NCBI RefSeq assembly: GCF_019355555.1
Contig: NZ_CP072141.1
Location: 1,544,001-1,608,000 of the forward strand
Reading direction: 5' to 3'
Length of the DNA stretch: 64,000 nt
Source of the DNA: Rhizobium sp. L51/94
GTDB taxonomy: Bacteria; Pseudomonadota; Alphaproteobacteria; Rhizobiales; Rhizobiaceae
In this document: positions 16,025-24,889 of the stretch, piece after piece
Layout: each line of letters starts with the position of its first letter
Position numbering within the stretch: the first letter of the stretch is position 1
Made by a program: the position numbers and the translations under genes
Notes under the pieces: model-generated
The model's database searches: none
What the model saw: only the letters and a program-made list of their open reading frames with translations
Told to the model about the DNA's origin: nothing

Positions 16025-17029
16025 ATGCTGCGCTTTCTCCTCGGACGCATCGCCATTCTGATCCCCACTTTCCTCGGGGTCTCGCTGATCGCGTTCTCCT
16101 TCATCCGGCTTCTCCCCGGCGATCCCGTCATGCTGATGTCCGGCGAACGGGTCATGTCCGATGTCCGTCATGCCCAGATCATGCACGATCTCGGCTTCGA
16201 CCGGCCGATGTACATCCAGTATTTCTCCTATCTCGGCAACTTGCTGCACGGAGACTTCGGCACCTCGATCGTCACCAAGCGTTCGGTGCTCAGCGAGTTC
16301 CTGACGCTGTTTCCAGCAACGCTCGAACTGTCGCTCTGCGCCATTCTCCTGGCAATCTGTCTTGGCGTGCCGGCCGGTGTGTTTGCCGCCGTCAAGCGTG
16401 GCACCTGGTATGACCAGTCGATCATGGGCGTGGCGCTGGTCGGCTATTCCATGCCGATCTTCTGGTGGGGCCTGCTGCTGATCATCTTCTTCTCGGGCTA
16501 TCTGCACTGGACGCCCGTTTCCGGTCGCATTTCGCTCATGTACTTCTTCAAGCCGGTCACCGGTTTCATGCTGATCGACAGCCTGCTGTCCGGCCAGCCC
16601 GGCGCCTTCAAGTCGGCAATGAGCTATCTGATCCTGCCGACCGTCGTGCTCGGCACCATCCCGCTCGCAGTCATCGCCCGCCAGACGCGTTCGGCGATGC
16701 TCGAAGTGCTCGGCGAGGACTATGTCCGCACCGCCCGTTCCAAGGGCCTGACGCCGTTTCGCGTCATCGGTGTGCATGCGCTGCGCAACGCCATGATCCC
16801 GGTCATCACCACCATCGGCCTGCAGATCGGCGTGCTGCTGGCCGGCGCCATCCTGACCGAGAGCATCTTCTCATGGCCCGGTATCGGCAAATGGATGGTC
16901 GATTCCGTCTTCAAGCGCGATTATGCGGTGGTCCAGGGCGGTCTTCTGCTAATCGCCGGCGTCATCATGCTCGTCAATCTGCTGGTCGATGTCACCTATG
17001 GTTTCATCAACCCTTGCATTCGTCACTAG
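16025..17029 (+). CDS. dppB: dipeptide ABC transporter permease DppB
   Basis: 334 residues with six hydrophobic segments. MLRFLLGRIAILIPTFLGVS at the start and LLPGDPVMLMSGERV just after match DppB. The permease EAA-type loop facing the ATPases is visible (RTARSKGLTPFRVIGVHALRN, with the G of the motif). Start ATG 16025 is chosen over GTG 16001 because it gives the canonical MLRF N-terminus. It lies 84 bases after dppA and 10 bases before dppC. Confidence 0.93.
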   Translation: MLRFLLGRIAILIPTFLGVSLIAFSFIRLLPGDPVMLMSGERVMSDVRHAQIMHDLGFDRPMYIQYFSYLGNLLHGDFGTSIVTKRSVLSEFLTLFPATLELSLCAILLAICLGVPAGVFAAVKRGTWYDQSIMGVALVGYSMPIFWWGLLLIIFFSGYLHWTPVSGRISLMYFFKPVTGFMLIDSLLSGQPGAFKSAMSYLILPTVVLGTIPLAVIARQTRSAMLEVLGEDYVRTARSKGLTPFRVIGVHALRNAMIPVITTIGLQIGVLLAGAILTESIFSWPGIGKWMVDSVFKRDYAVVQGGLLLIAGVIMLVNLLVDVTYGFINPCIRH

Positions 17030-17039
17030 GAGAGGCTGC

Positions 17040-17930
17040 ATGAGCTCGGTCAGCACCAACACCGGCCATCCCTCCGCGCTTTCGGAGTTCTGGTACTATT
17101 TTTCCCGCAACAAGGGCGCCGTCATCGGACTTGCGGTGTTCCTTATCGTCCTCTTTCTGGCGATCTTCGCGCCATTCGTAGCGCCGCACGGCCCGAGCGA
17201 CCAGATCCGCGAGAAGCTGCTGATGCCGCCGGCCTGGATGGCGGGCGGCGAGTGGTCGCATGTGCTCGGCACCGATGCCGTCGGCCGTGACATCCTGTCG
17301 CGACTGATCTTCGGCGCCCGCTTCTCGCTGTTCATCGGCTTGGTGGTGGTGACGCTGTCTGTTCTGACGGGCGTTGTCATCGGCCTGATCGCCGGCTTTT
17401 TCCGCGGCTGGCTCGACATCGCCATCATGCGGGTGATGGACATCATCCTGGCCTTTCCGTCGCTGCTGCTGGCACTGGTGCTGGTGGCGGTCCTCGGCCC
17501 CGGCCTCGTCAACGCGATGATCGCCATCTCGCTCGTCAACCAGCCGCATTTCGTACGCTTGGCGCGTGCCTCTGTCATGACCGAGCGCGAGAAGGAATAT
17601 GTCATCGCCTCGCGGGTGGCCGGTGCCGGCACCATGCGGCTGATGTTCAAGACCATCCTTCCGAACTGTCTCGGGCCGCTGATCGTCCAGGCGACGCTCG
17701 CCTTTTCGGCGGCGATCCTCGATGCGGCAGCGCTTGGCTTCCTCGGCATGGGCGCCCAGCCGCCGACACCGGAGTGGGGCACGATGCTCGCCGAGGCTCG
17801 GGAATTCATTCAGCGCGCCTGGTGGGTGGTGACCTTCCCGGGTCTTGCCATCCTGATCACGGTGCTTGCCATCAACCTGATGGGCGACGGCCTTCGCGAT
17901 GCCCTCGATCCAAAATTGAAGAGGTCGTGA
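17040..17930 (+). CDS. dppC: dipeptide ABC transporter permease DppC
   Basis: 296 residues. It has an N-terminal membrane segment (AVIGLAVFLIVLFLAIFAPF), the extracytoplasmic LGTDAVGRDILSRLIFGARFS of DppC/OppC proteins, and the EAA loop around VIASRVAGAGTMRLMFKTIL. It pairs with DppB to form the channel. ATG 17040 follows AGGAGAGG. The stop overlaps the dppD start (TGATG at 17928-17932), so translation is coupled. Confidence 0.93.
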   Translation: MSSVSTNTGHPSALSEFWYYFSRNKGAVIGLAVFLIVLFLAIFAPFVAPHGPSDQIREKLLMPPAWMAGGEWSHVLGTDAVGRDILSRLIFGARFSLFIGLVVVTLSVLTGVVIGLIAGFFRGWLDIAIMRVMDIILAFPSLLLALVLVAVLGPGLVNAMIAISLVNQPHFVRLARASVMTEREKEYVIASRVAGAGTMRLMFKTILPNCLGPLIVQATLAFSAAILDAAALGFLGMGAQPPTPEWGTMLAEAREFIQRAWWVVTFPGLAILITVLAINLMGDGLRDALDPKLKRS

Positions 17931-18946
17931 TGTCCCTTCTCGATATCCAAAATCTGACCGTCGAATTCCAGACCTCGTCCGGTGTGTTCCGCGCTGTCGA
18001 TGGCGTGTCGCTCACCTGCGACAAGGGCGAGATCCTGTCGATCGTCGGCGAATCTGGTTCCGGCAAGTCGGTGGCGATGCTGGCGGTCATGGGCCTGCTC
18101 CCATGGACGGCGAAGATCACCGCCGATCGCATGATGTTTGACGGCAACGACTTGCGCGGCATGTCCGGTCGCCAGCGCCGCAGCATCATCGGCAAGGACA
18201 TGGCGATGATCTTCCAGGAGCCGATGTCCAGCCTCAATCCGTGCTTCACGGTCGGCTTCCAGATCGGCGAGACCCTGCGGGTCCACATGGGTCTAGATCG
18301 CAAGGCAAGGCGCGCCCGCTCCATCGAATTGCTGCAGTTGGTCGGCATTCCCGCCCCGGAGGAACGGCTGTCGAACTTCCCGCATCAGATGTCGGGCGGC
18401 ATGAGCCAGCGCGTGATGATCGCCATGGCGCTCGCCTGCGATCCGAAGCTTCTGATTGCCGACGAACCGACAACGGCGCTCGATGTCACCATCCAGGCCC
18501 AGATCCTCGATCTGCTCGTGCGCTTGCAGCAGGAAAAGGGCATGGCCCTTGTACTCATCACCCACGACATGGGTGTGGTGGCCGAAACCGCCGAGCGCGT
18601 TCAGGTCCAGTACGCCGGCCAGAAGGTCGAGGAGCAGCCGGTCAAGGAGCTGTTCCGCGACCCGCATCATCCTTATACCGCAGCGCTGCTGTCGGCACTT
18701 CCGGAACGGGCCGTCGTCGGCCAGCGCCTGCCGTCTATCGCCGGTGTCGTTCCCGGCCAGCACGACCGTCCGCCGGCCTGTCTGTTTGCGCCGCGCTGTT
18801 CGTTCGCGACCGCCGAATGTGATCGCGCGGTCGTCCGCCAGGGCGCCGATCTCGGCAATGCCCTGTGCAATTATCCGCTGGTCAAGGGCGTTCCGCTCAA
18901 CCATCCCGGCGTTCGTGTCGCAGTATCTGCAGGAGACGTCCGATGA
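17930..18946 (+). CDS. dppD: dipeptide ABC transporter ATPase DppD
   Basis: 338 residues. Walker [10 protein letters not shown]-loop in [17 protein letters not shown], signature [17 protein letters not shown], Walker [15 protein letters not shown] and switch His in LITHDMG are all intact. The C-terminal extension carries the oligopeptide/dipeptide transporter domain with a cysteine-rich segment ([15 protein letters not shown]), which in related DppD proteins can hold an iron-sulfur cluster. Start and stop overlap dppC and dppF. Confidence 0.94.
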   Translation: MSLLDIQNLTVEFQTSSGVFRAVDGVSLTCDKGEILSIVGESGSGKSVAMLAVMGLLPWTAKITADRMMFDGNDLRGMSGRQRRSIIGKDMAMIFQEPMSSLNPCFTVGFQIGETLRVHMGLDRKARRARSIELLQLVGIPAPEERLSNFPHQMSGGMSQRVMIAMALACDPKLLIADEPTTALDVTIQAQILDLLVRLQQEKGMALVLITHDMGVVAETAERVQVQYAGQKVEEQPVKELFRDPHHPYTAALLSALPERAVVGQRLPSIAGVVPGQHDRPPACLFAPRCSFATAECDRAVVRQGADLGNALCNYPLVKGVPLNHPGVRVAVSAGDVR

Positions 18947-19896
18947 GCGGCGCCGTTCTCGAAGGGCGCGATCTCGCCCGCTACTACACCGTCAATCGTG
19001 GCATGTTCAAGCCGGACGCCACCGTCAAGGCGCTGAACGGCGTCAGCTTCAGCCTCTATTCCGGCAAGACGCTGGCCGTCGTCGGCGAATCCGGTTGCGG
19101 CAAGTCGACGCTCGCACGCCTGGTCACGATGATCGAGGATCCGACCGCCGGCGAACTGCTGATCGACGGCAAGCCGGCCCGTATCGGCGACCGCAGCCTT
19201 CGCAGCCAGGTGCAGATTGTTTTCCAGAACCCCTACGGCTCGCTCAATCCGCGCCAGAAGGTCGGGGCGATCCTCGAAGAGCCGCTGAAGATCAACACAA
19301 CGGAAGATGCAGCCACCCGCCGCGCCAAGGCGGAGGCGATGATGGAGCGCGTCGGTCTACGGCCTGAGCACTACGACCGCTATCCGCACATGTTCTCCGG
19401 CGGCCAGCGCCAGCGCATCGCAATTGCCCGCTCGCTGATGCTGCGGCCGAAGGTGCTGGTTCTCGACGAGCCGGTCTCTGCGCTCGATCTGTCGATCCAG
19501 GCACAGGTGCTGAACCTGCTGATGGACCTGCAGAAGGAAATGGGGCTCGCCTATCTCTTCATCTCGCACGGCCTGTCTGTTGTGCGCCACATCGCAGATG
19601 ATGTCATGGTCATGTATCTCGGCCGCCCGGTCGAGACTGGTAGCGCCGCCGATGTCTTTGCCCATCCGCGTCATCCCTACACCGCAGCCCTGCTGTCGGC
19701 GACGCCGATTGCCGATCCCGAGCGCGCCAAGACGCGCATCCGCCTTCAGGGCGAACTGCCGTCGCCGCTCAATCCGCCGACTGGCTGCCACTTCAATCCG
19801 CGCTGCTGGAAAGCGCAGGATCTCTGTCGGACAAACGAGCCGCTGCTTGACCAGGCTGCGGCGCATGGGTTTGCCTGCCATTTTCCGCTGGACTGA
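18943..19896 (+). CDS. dppF: dipeptide ABC transporter ATPase DppF
   Basis: 317 residues. Walker A GESGCGKST, Q-loop VFQNPYGSLNPRQ, signature FSGGQRQRIAIARSL, Walker B VLVLDEPVSALDLS and switch His in FISHGLSVV are intact. The C-terminal extension again has cysteines (GCHFNPRCWKAQDLC). ATG 18943 overlaps the dppD stop by four bases (ATGA). DppD and DppF form the heterodimeric motor. gntK begins 24 bases later and may be cotranscribed although the functions are unrelated. Confidence 0.94.
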   Translation: MSGAVLEGRDLARYYTVNRGMFKPDATVKALNGVSFSLYSGKTLAVVGESGCGKSTLARLVTMIEDPTAGELLIDGKPARIGDRSLRSQVQIVFQNPYGSLNPRQKVGAILEEPLKINTTEDAATRRAKAEAMMERVGLRPEHYDRYPHMFSGGQRQRIAIARSLMLRPKVLVLDEPVSALDLSIQAQVLNLLMDLQKEMGLAYLFISHGLSVVRHIADDVMVMYLGRPVETGSAADVFAHPRHPYTAALLSATPIADPERAKTRIRLQGELPSPLNPPTGCHFNPRCWKAQDLCRTNEPLLDQAAAHGFACHFPLD

Positions 19897-19920
19897 ACAC
19901 GAGTAACAGGACCGCATGCA

Positions 19921-20445
19921 ATGAGTGAACCAATCGGCCCCCGGGCTATCGTCGTCATGGGCGTCAGCGGCAGCGGCAAGACCTCGATTGCCGAGGCAAT
20001 TGCCGGCAAGCTGGTCTTCAAGTTCGTCGAAGGGGATGCCCTGCATCCGTCTGCCAACGTCGAGAAGATGAGCCGTGGCACACCTTTGACGGATGAGGAT
20101 CGCTGGCCCTGGCTCGACCTGATCGGTGCCGAGATCGCCGCAGCCGTGGCTCGCGGCGAAGGCATCGTCGTGACATGCTCGGCGCTGAAGCGCACCTATC
20201 GCGACCGCCTGCGGCGCGAAGCCGGCGGCGCGCTTGCCTTCGTCTATCTCGAAGGCTCCCGCGCCTTGCTCAACACCCGCATGGGCGAGCGCAAGGGCCA
20301 CTTCATGCCGACATCGCTGCTCGAAAGCCAGTTGGCGACGCTGGAAGTGCCGACCGGCGAACCCGGCGTGGTCACCGTCGATATCGACGACAGCATCGAC
20401 GGCATCGTCGCTGCGGCAGTCAAGGGTCTCGCTGCAATCGGCTGA
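19921..20445 (+). CDS. gntK: gluconokinase
   Basis: 174 residues, normal for GntK/IdnK. It phosphorylates gluconate to 6-phosphogluconate for the Entner-Doudoroff and pentose phosphate pathways. Visible are P-loop GVSGSGKTS (residues 14-22), EGDALHPSANVEKMSRGTPL, the DRWPWL motif and VTCSALKRTYRD, all diagnostic. The gene ends inside a palindrome shared with the convergent yeeE gene. No gluconate permease is adjacent. It may be read from the dpp promoter. Confidence 0.93.
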   Translation: MSEPIGPRAIVVMGVSGSGKTSIAEAIAGKLVFKFVEGDALHPSANVEKMSRGTPLTDEDRWPWLDLIGAEIAAAVARGEGIVVTCSALKRTYRDRLRREAGGALAFVYLEGSRALLNTRMGERKGHFMPTSLLESQLATLEVPTGEPGVVTVDIDDSIDGIVAAAVKGLAAIG

Positions 20446-20461
20446 CCAGAACTGGTCAGCC
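20440..20461. terminator. 22-bp palindrome spanning two convergent stop codons
   Basis: GGCTGACCAG-AA-CTGGTCAGCC is a perfect palindrome. It contains the gntK stop (TGA 20443-20445) in its left arm and the stop of the convergent yeeE-type gene (TGA on the minus strand, 20456-20458) in its right arm. In RNA it would form a stem of about 8-9 bp in either direction. There is no T-tract, so it is a possible bidirectional terminator or 3'-end stabiliser rather than a classic one. Confidence 0.5.
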
Positions 20462-21166
20462 GTCTGCCCGCGACAGCACTCTGCGCTCGAAGAAGAAGTA
20501 GGGGCGGAGCCGCACGCCGAGCACGTTGCCGGCGAAAGCGGCAACGGCCCAGAGATAGCCGTGAAGACTGCCGGAGGCTATGCCGGAGAAATAGGCGCCG
20601 ATATTGCATCCGTAGGCGATGCGGGCGCCATAGCCGAGCAGAAGCCCGCCGACGACAGCCGCAAGGATAGAGCGCAGCGGAATGTCGAGGCTCGGCGCAA
20701 ACCGCCCGGCAAGCGACGATGCCAGCATCGCGCCGGCAATGATGCCGAAATCCATCACCGAGGTGACATCGGCAAAGACGCTGTCCGTCAGAGCTTTCGC
20801 ATTGGCCGGCGTCTGCCAGTAGGTCCAGGCGGTCGGATCGATGCCGATGAGCGCTGCGCCCTTGGCGCCCCAGAGCGCGAATGCGGATGTGATACCCCAA
20901 GGACGACCGGCAATCGAAAGCGTCGCGAAATTCAGCAGGGCCAGCGCGACCGCACCGAGGACGAGCGGCCATGGACCGCGCAGCAGGCGCTGCAGACCGT
21001 GACGCCTGGCTGGCGCCTCGGTCTCGAGTGCCCCGTGCCGGCGCTTTTCCACCAGAACCGTCAGCCCGGCGATGACTGCAAAAATGGCGAGCGAGACCGC
21101 AATGCCGCCAACTGCGCCGAAACTCTGTACCAGCGAAATCGGTGGAAGCGCGGGCAGGCTCACCAC
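20456..21166 (-). CDS. YeeE/YedE family transporter, C-terminal half (split gene)
   Basis: 236 residues holding the second half of a YeeE/YedE (TsuA-type) sulfur transporter, which imports thiosulfate or related sulfur species. It begins SLPALPPISLVQ, a segment internal to one-piece relatives, and retains the conserved cysteine motif AYGCNIGAYFSG near the C-terminus with several membrane spans. The frame opens with GTG GTG at 21166, overlapping the end of the upstream half by seven bases with a +1/-2 change of frame. It may be translated by reinitiation, produced by a frameshift, or be the result of a single-base deletion or sequencing error. Confidence 0.8.
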   Translation of the reverse strand: MVSLPALPPISLVQSFGAVGGIAVSLAIFAVIAGLTVLVEKRRHGALETEAPARRHGLQRLLRGPWPLVLGAVALALLNFATLSIAGRPWGITSAFALWGAKGAALIGIDPTAWTYWQTPANAKALTDSVFADVTSVMDFGIIAGAMLASSLAGRFAPSLDIPLRSILAAVVGGLLLGYGARIAYGCNIGAYFSGIASGSLHGYLWAVAAFAGNVLGVRLRPYFFFERRVLSRADG

Positions 21167-21675
21167 CAGTCGAAGTTGACGGTGCCCAGAACCGAGCCGA
21201 CGACAAAGAAGAACAGGGTGACCAGCATGCGGGCATTGCCGCCGCCAGCGGTAAACAGCGTGCCTGAAGCGCAGCCGCCGCCGAGTTGCATGCCGATGCC
21301 GAACATGAAGGCACCGACGATGACGCCGATCCCGGCCGGCGAGACCGAGCCCTTCACCTCATGGCCGAACAGCGACCCGCTTGCAAGGAATGGAAAGAAC
21401 AGGATGACAGCGAGCGCCAGCAGGATCATCTGCACCCGCAGTCCGCGCCCGCGCCCATCGACGATAAACACCCGCCATGCGGAGGTGAAACCGAAGGCAG
21501 CGTGGTAGAGCGCAATGCCGAGTGCTCCACCGACGAGGAACAGCGCACCTTGGGCCGGGCCGTAGAAATAGCCCAGAAGCACTGTGCCCAGTACCAATGC
21601 GGCGAGCGATCCTACCCCCGGCGCTCCCAGCAGTGGGGCTTTGGTCTCGTTGATGGACGGCGAGGCGACAGACAT
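21160..21675 (-). CDS. YeeE/YedE family transporter, N-terminal half (split gene)
   Basis: 171 residues with four or five membrane spans and the conserved LGGGCASGTLFTAGGG motif, whose cysteine is one of the sulfur-relay cysteines of this family. The chain stops at NFDWW (TGG TGG TGA), exactly where one-piece relatives continue into the PALPP segment, which is present in the next frame. The ATG at 21675 follows a run of GGAGCATGTC. It lies downstream of dadA on the same strand, separated by 133 bases containing a hairpin. Confidence 0.8.
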   Translation of the reverse strand: MSVASPSINETKAPLLGAPGVGSLAALVLGTVLLGYFYGPAQGALFLVGGALGIALYHAAFGFTSAWRVFIVDGRGRGLRVQMILLALAVILFFPFLASGSLFGHEVKGSVSPAGIGVIVGAFMFGIGMQLGGGCASGTLFTAGGGNARMLVTLFFFVVGSVLGTVNFDWW

Positions 21676-21710
21676 GACATGCTCCTGATTGCAGGAAGCA
21701 CTTTTACGCC

Positions 21711-21735
21711 TGTTCCTCTCCCGGCGAGAGGAACA
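21711..21735. repeat. perfect 10-bp hairpin upstream of the yeeE gene
   Basis: TGTTCCTCTC and GAGAGGAACA flank the loop CCGGC. It lies 36 bases upstream of the yeeE start and 74 bases after the dadA-like stop. There is no T-tract on the minus strand, so it may be a leader structure of yeeE, an inefficient terminator of dadA, or a regulator operator. Confidence 0.45.
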
Positions 21736-21808
21736 CTATTCTTCAGTTGTGCGAAAAAGCGAACGAGCATGCCATGACTGCGGGCAACGGGGACATGATT
21801 GTCGCCCC

Positions 21809-23056
21809 TCAGGGCCGAAAGCGCTCCGGTCCATAGGCCGAAATATCGATGAACGGCGCTTCCCCGGTGATCATCTCGGCCAGAACGCGACCGGTGACCG
21901 GGCCAAGCGTCAGACCGTGATGCGCATGACCGAAGCCGAACCACAAGCCTTGATGGCGCGGTGCCTTGCCGATGACAGGCATCATGTCGGGCGTGCACGG
22001 ACGGGCACCCATCCATGGCTCAGGATCCAGCCGCTCGCCGAGCGGGAAGATTGTGCGGGCGACCTTTTCGGCGCGGTCGAGCTGCACCGGCGTCTTCGGC
22101 GCATCGCGGGATGCAAATTCGGCGCCTGTCGTCAGCCTGATGCCCTGGTTCATCGGCGCCAGAAAGTAGCCGCGCTCCTTGTCCAGCGTCCAGTTGTTGA
22201 GAACGGCATTGCCCTCGGTCGCATAATGCATGTGATAGCCGCGCTTGACGCCAAGCGGAAAATTGTAGCCCAGGCGGTAGGTCGCGGTGTCGGCCCAGGG
22301 ACCGAGCGCCAACACGGCATCGTCGGCCTGCAACGGGCCTTCCGAAGTCATCACCCGCCAGCCCGATCCCGACTGGCCGAGCGAGGCTGCGTCGCCGCGC
22401 ACGAACCGGCCGCCGAGGCTCTCGAAATAGCGCATATAGGCGTTGGTGAGCCCGGCAGGGTCGAGCACCGACCAAGGATCCTTCCATCGCAGACCGCCGA
22501 CGAACTGGCCCATGATGTTCGGCTCGGCACGGGCGACGTCGGCGGGGGTCATCGCCTCGAAATCCACCGCGTATTCGCGCTTCAGCTTGGCGGCCTCGGC
22601 AAATTCCTCGTCGCGCTTGGCCTCGGTGCGAAAGATCTCCATCCAGCCATCCTTACGGATCAGATGTTCGGCGTCTGAGGCCTGGATCAGGTCGGCATGT
22701 TCGAGGATCGAGTTCTCGATCAGCGGCGCATAGGCCCGGGAGATCAATGCATGCCGCTTGGCATTGGAGTTCCACCAGTACTTCGCGAGGAATGCCAGCT
22801 GGCCGGGCAGGGCGCGCAGATGATAGTGGGCATCGATGCGGTTGTTCAGCGCATATTTCAGCAGCAGGCCAAACTGCTGGGGGAAACCATAGGGAACGAC
22901 ACCTTCGCGCTGGATCAGCCCGGCATTGCCGAAACTCGTTTCCTGGCCGGGCTGCTTGCGGTCGATCAGCGTCACCTGCCGGCCGCGGCGCTGCAGGTGG
23001 ATTGCGGTCGATACGCCGACAATGCCGGCGCCAAGCACGATTGCGTCTTTTGTCAT
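21809..23056 (-). CDS. FAD-dependent D-amino-acid dehydrogenase-like oxidoreductase
   Basis: 415 residues. The N-terminal dinucleotide fold is AIVLGAGIVGVSTAIHLQRRG (GxGxxG), followed by RQVTLIDRKQPGQETSFGNAGL, typical of DadA. The C-terminal part contains WMGARPCTPDMMPVIGKAP and LWFGFGHAHHGLTLGP, the FAD/substrate segments of the DadA/glycine oxidase group. It would oxidise D-amino acids to 2-oxo acids, passing electrons to the respiratory chain. No alanine racemase is adjacent, so the physiological substrate is open. Confidence 0.85.
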   Translation of the reverse strand: MTKDAIVLGAGIVGVSTAIHLQRRGRQVTLIDRKQPGQETSFGNAGLIQREGVVPYGFPQQFGLLLKYALNNRIDAHYHLRALPGQLAFLAKYWWNSNAKRHALISRAYAPLIENSILEHADLIQASDAEHLIRKDGWMEIFRTEAKRDEEFAEAAKLKREYAVDFEAMTPADVARAEPNIMGQFVGGLRWKDPWSVLDPAGLTNAYMRYFESLGGRFVRGDAASLGQSGSGWRVMTSEGPLQADDAVLALGPWADTATYRLGYNFPLGVKRGYHMHYATEGNAVLNNWTLDKERGYFLAPMNQGIRLTTGAEFASRDAPKTPVQLDRAEKVARTIFPLGERLDPEPWMGARPCTPDMMPVIGKAPRHQGLWFGFGHAHHGLTLGPVTGRVLAEMITGEAPFIDISAYGPERFRP

Positions 23057-23143
23057 AATTCCCTGCGGTCGGTCAGCATTTTCAAACCCGGAAAGTGCCT
23101 GTCGAATTGCTGCGTTGCAAATAAAAAATGAGACCGTGCAAGC

Positions 23144-23638
23144 TTAAAGCATCGCGTCCTTCAATGCCTTGTTCTCGGCCTTGATGCGGACGGTCAGCAT
23201 CGCCGCGTTGAGCAGCGAGAAAACGAGCGCAAACAGCGGCAGTCCGAACGCCAGCGGCAGAGCTGCGATCTCGCCGACGACGATCACATAGTTCGGATGG
23301 CTGAAGAAGCGGTAGGGTCCCGTGACGATCCTCGGGGTATTCGGCAGGACGATGATCCGCGTCGTCCATCGCCCGCCAAGGGTGGCAAGAATCCAGACGC
23401 GTAGCAGCTGCAGAACGGCAAAGACGGCCAGCCAGAACAGGTTGATGGGCTGGTTCCAGCCGAAGACCCACAGGCCAACCAGCCAGGCCGCGTGCATGAC
23501 CACCATATAGGGGTAATGCTCCGCCCCGATCTCGCGTCCGCCTCTCGCCATCAGCGCCTTGGTGTTGCGCTTGGCGTGCACCAGTTCGGCCAGGCGCTGC
23601 AGGGTGACGAAGGTCAGGAGTGCAATTGCAGGCAACAT
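23144..23638 (-). CDS. isoprenylcysteine carboxyl methyltransferase-family protein
   Basis: 164 residues, multi-spanning, with the C-terminal ICMT signature (VTGPYRFFSHPNYVIVVGEI) that binds S-adenosylmethionine. Bacteria lack prenylated CAAX proteins, so these proteins methylate small lipidic products. The start ATG (23638) overlaps the stop of the type III polyketide synthase in ATGA, so the two are coupled. The arrangement equals bpsA-bpsB of Bacillus, where the methyltransferase O-methylates alkylpyrones made by the synthase (established there, inferred here). The longer frame from 23665 is rejected because the ATGA coupling is so clear. Confidence 0.85.
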   Translation of the reverse strand: MLPAIALLTFVTLQRLAELVHAKRNTKALMARGGREIGAEHYPYMVVMHAAWLVGLWVFGWNQPINLFWLAVFAVLQLLRVWILATLGGRWTTRIIVLPNTPRIVTGPYRFFSHPNYVIVVGEIAALPLAFGLPLFALVFSLLNAAMLTVRIKAENKALKDAML

Positions 23639-24690
23639 CAGGCGACCCTCTTCAGCGTGACGCAACTGGCCGTGAAGCCCGGTCCCATGGCGACCATCGC
23701 CGAGCGTTCGGGCAGGCCTGCGGCAATGGCCCGTTCGAGCACGAAAAGCACGGTCGGAGACGACATGTTTCCATATTCGGCGATGACGGCGCGCTCGTGG
23801 TCAAGCGATCCCGGTTCCAGTCCGAAGGTCGCTTCCAGCGCGACCAGGACCTTGGCGCCGCCGGGATGGCAGATGAACCGGTCGATATCGGAAAGTGCCA
23901 GCCCCGAGCGCGCCAGGATCGAGGCGATTGCCGGACCCACCTCCGCCTCGGCAAATCGCGGCAGCGACTGCTCGAGGATGATGCCGAAGCCGGCGTCGTC
24001 GATCTGCCAGCCCATGATACCGAGCGTATCCGGAAATAGGTGCTCGCCCGTCGTCTCCACCTCGGCCAGCCCGCCGGGCCCTGCGCGCAGGATACAGGCG
24101 GCTGCGCCGTCGCCGAACAGCGCGGTGGCGATGATATTCGGCTTGGTCGGGGCATCCAGCCGGAACGACAGCGAACAGAGTTCGATGGCGACGAACAGCA
24201 CGGTCGCCCCGGGCCGGCCCCTGGCCATGCGCGTGGCAATGCCAAAGCCCGAGACACCGGCAGCACAACCCAGCCCGAAAACGGGAACGCGCTCGATATC
24301 GGCGCGGAAACCCATCTGGCCGGCCAGCCGCGCCTCGAGGCTTGGCGTCGCAAAGCCGGTCGACGATACGGTGACGATGCAGTCGATATCGGCCGCCGTC
24401 AGACCAGCGTGATCTAGCGCCTTTGTGGTTGCCTCGACGAAAAGTGCGCTGGCGACCTCGGCATAGGCGGCGAGCCGGTCTTTCCAGGCGTGCGGTTCGG
24501 AGAACCATGACAAAGGTCTCGCCGAATGCCGCTTGGTGATCCCGGCATTGTCGAAGACGCGCGATAGCGGCTTGAATTCGCGGTAGCGATCCGAGAACAG
24601 TCGGGCGGCCATTTCCTTGGCTTCCGACTGCAAAATGACGTGCTCGGGCGTGGCAACGGCCAGTCCGACGAGCTTAACTTGGTCTGTCAA
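23638..24690 (-). CDS. type III polyketide synthase (chalcone synthase-like)
   Basis: 350 residues, the usual length. The catalytic triad is visible: Cys142 in VFGLGCAAGVSGFG, His275 in FICHPGGAKV and Asn308 in YGNMSSPTVLF. Such enzymes extend an acyl-CoA starter with malonyl-CoA and cyclise it to pyrones, resorcinols or phloroglucinols. TTG 24690 is taken as start because AAAGGAG lies seven bases upstream and it matches the domain start; the longer frame to 24861 adds an unconserved tail. It heads a coupled pair with the ICMT-like gene. Long-chain alkylpyrone or alkylresorcinol is the probable product class. Confidence 0.9.
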   Translation of the reverse strand: MTDQVKLVGLAVATPEHVILQSEAKEMAARLFSDRYREFKPLSRVFDNAGITKRHSARPLSWFSEPHAWKDRLAAYAEVASALFVEATTKALDHAGLTAADIDCIVTVSSTGFATPSLEARLAGQMGFRADIERVPVFGLGCAAGVSGFGIATRMARGRPGATVLFVAIELCSLSFRLDAPTKPNIIATALFGDGAAACILRAGPGGLAEVETTGEHLFPDTLGIMGWQIDDAGFGIILEQSLPRFAEAEVGPAIASILARSGLALSDIDRFICHPGGAKVLVALEATFGLEPGSLDHERAVIAEYGNMSSPTVLFVLERAIAAGLPERSAMVAMGPGFTASCVTLKRVA

Positions 24691-24889
24691 AAACTGTCTC
24701 CTTTGGCGCTGTTCGCGCGCTGCTGCCGACAACACTTGGTACGTTGAAATATTCGATGTGGGGCGATCACTTGGTCGTGAGAACAGGCAAACGAGTGATG
24801 CATGGAAATAGTTGCTCAGCCGTCGAATAATCCACCGGCCTCGGGTGTTCTCCTGCCGCAACGTTCAATTCAGCCAAGGAGACCTTCCC

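Noticed and set aside
24795..24830. ECF-type promoter (GGAAAT..GTC) upstream of the TPR gene
   Set aside because: The spacing of about 12 bases is too short for an ECF promoter.
24812..24889. N-terminal extension of the TPR protein
   Set aside because: Ribosome site and signal peptide start at 24890.
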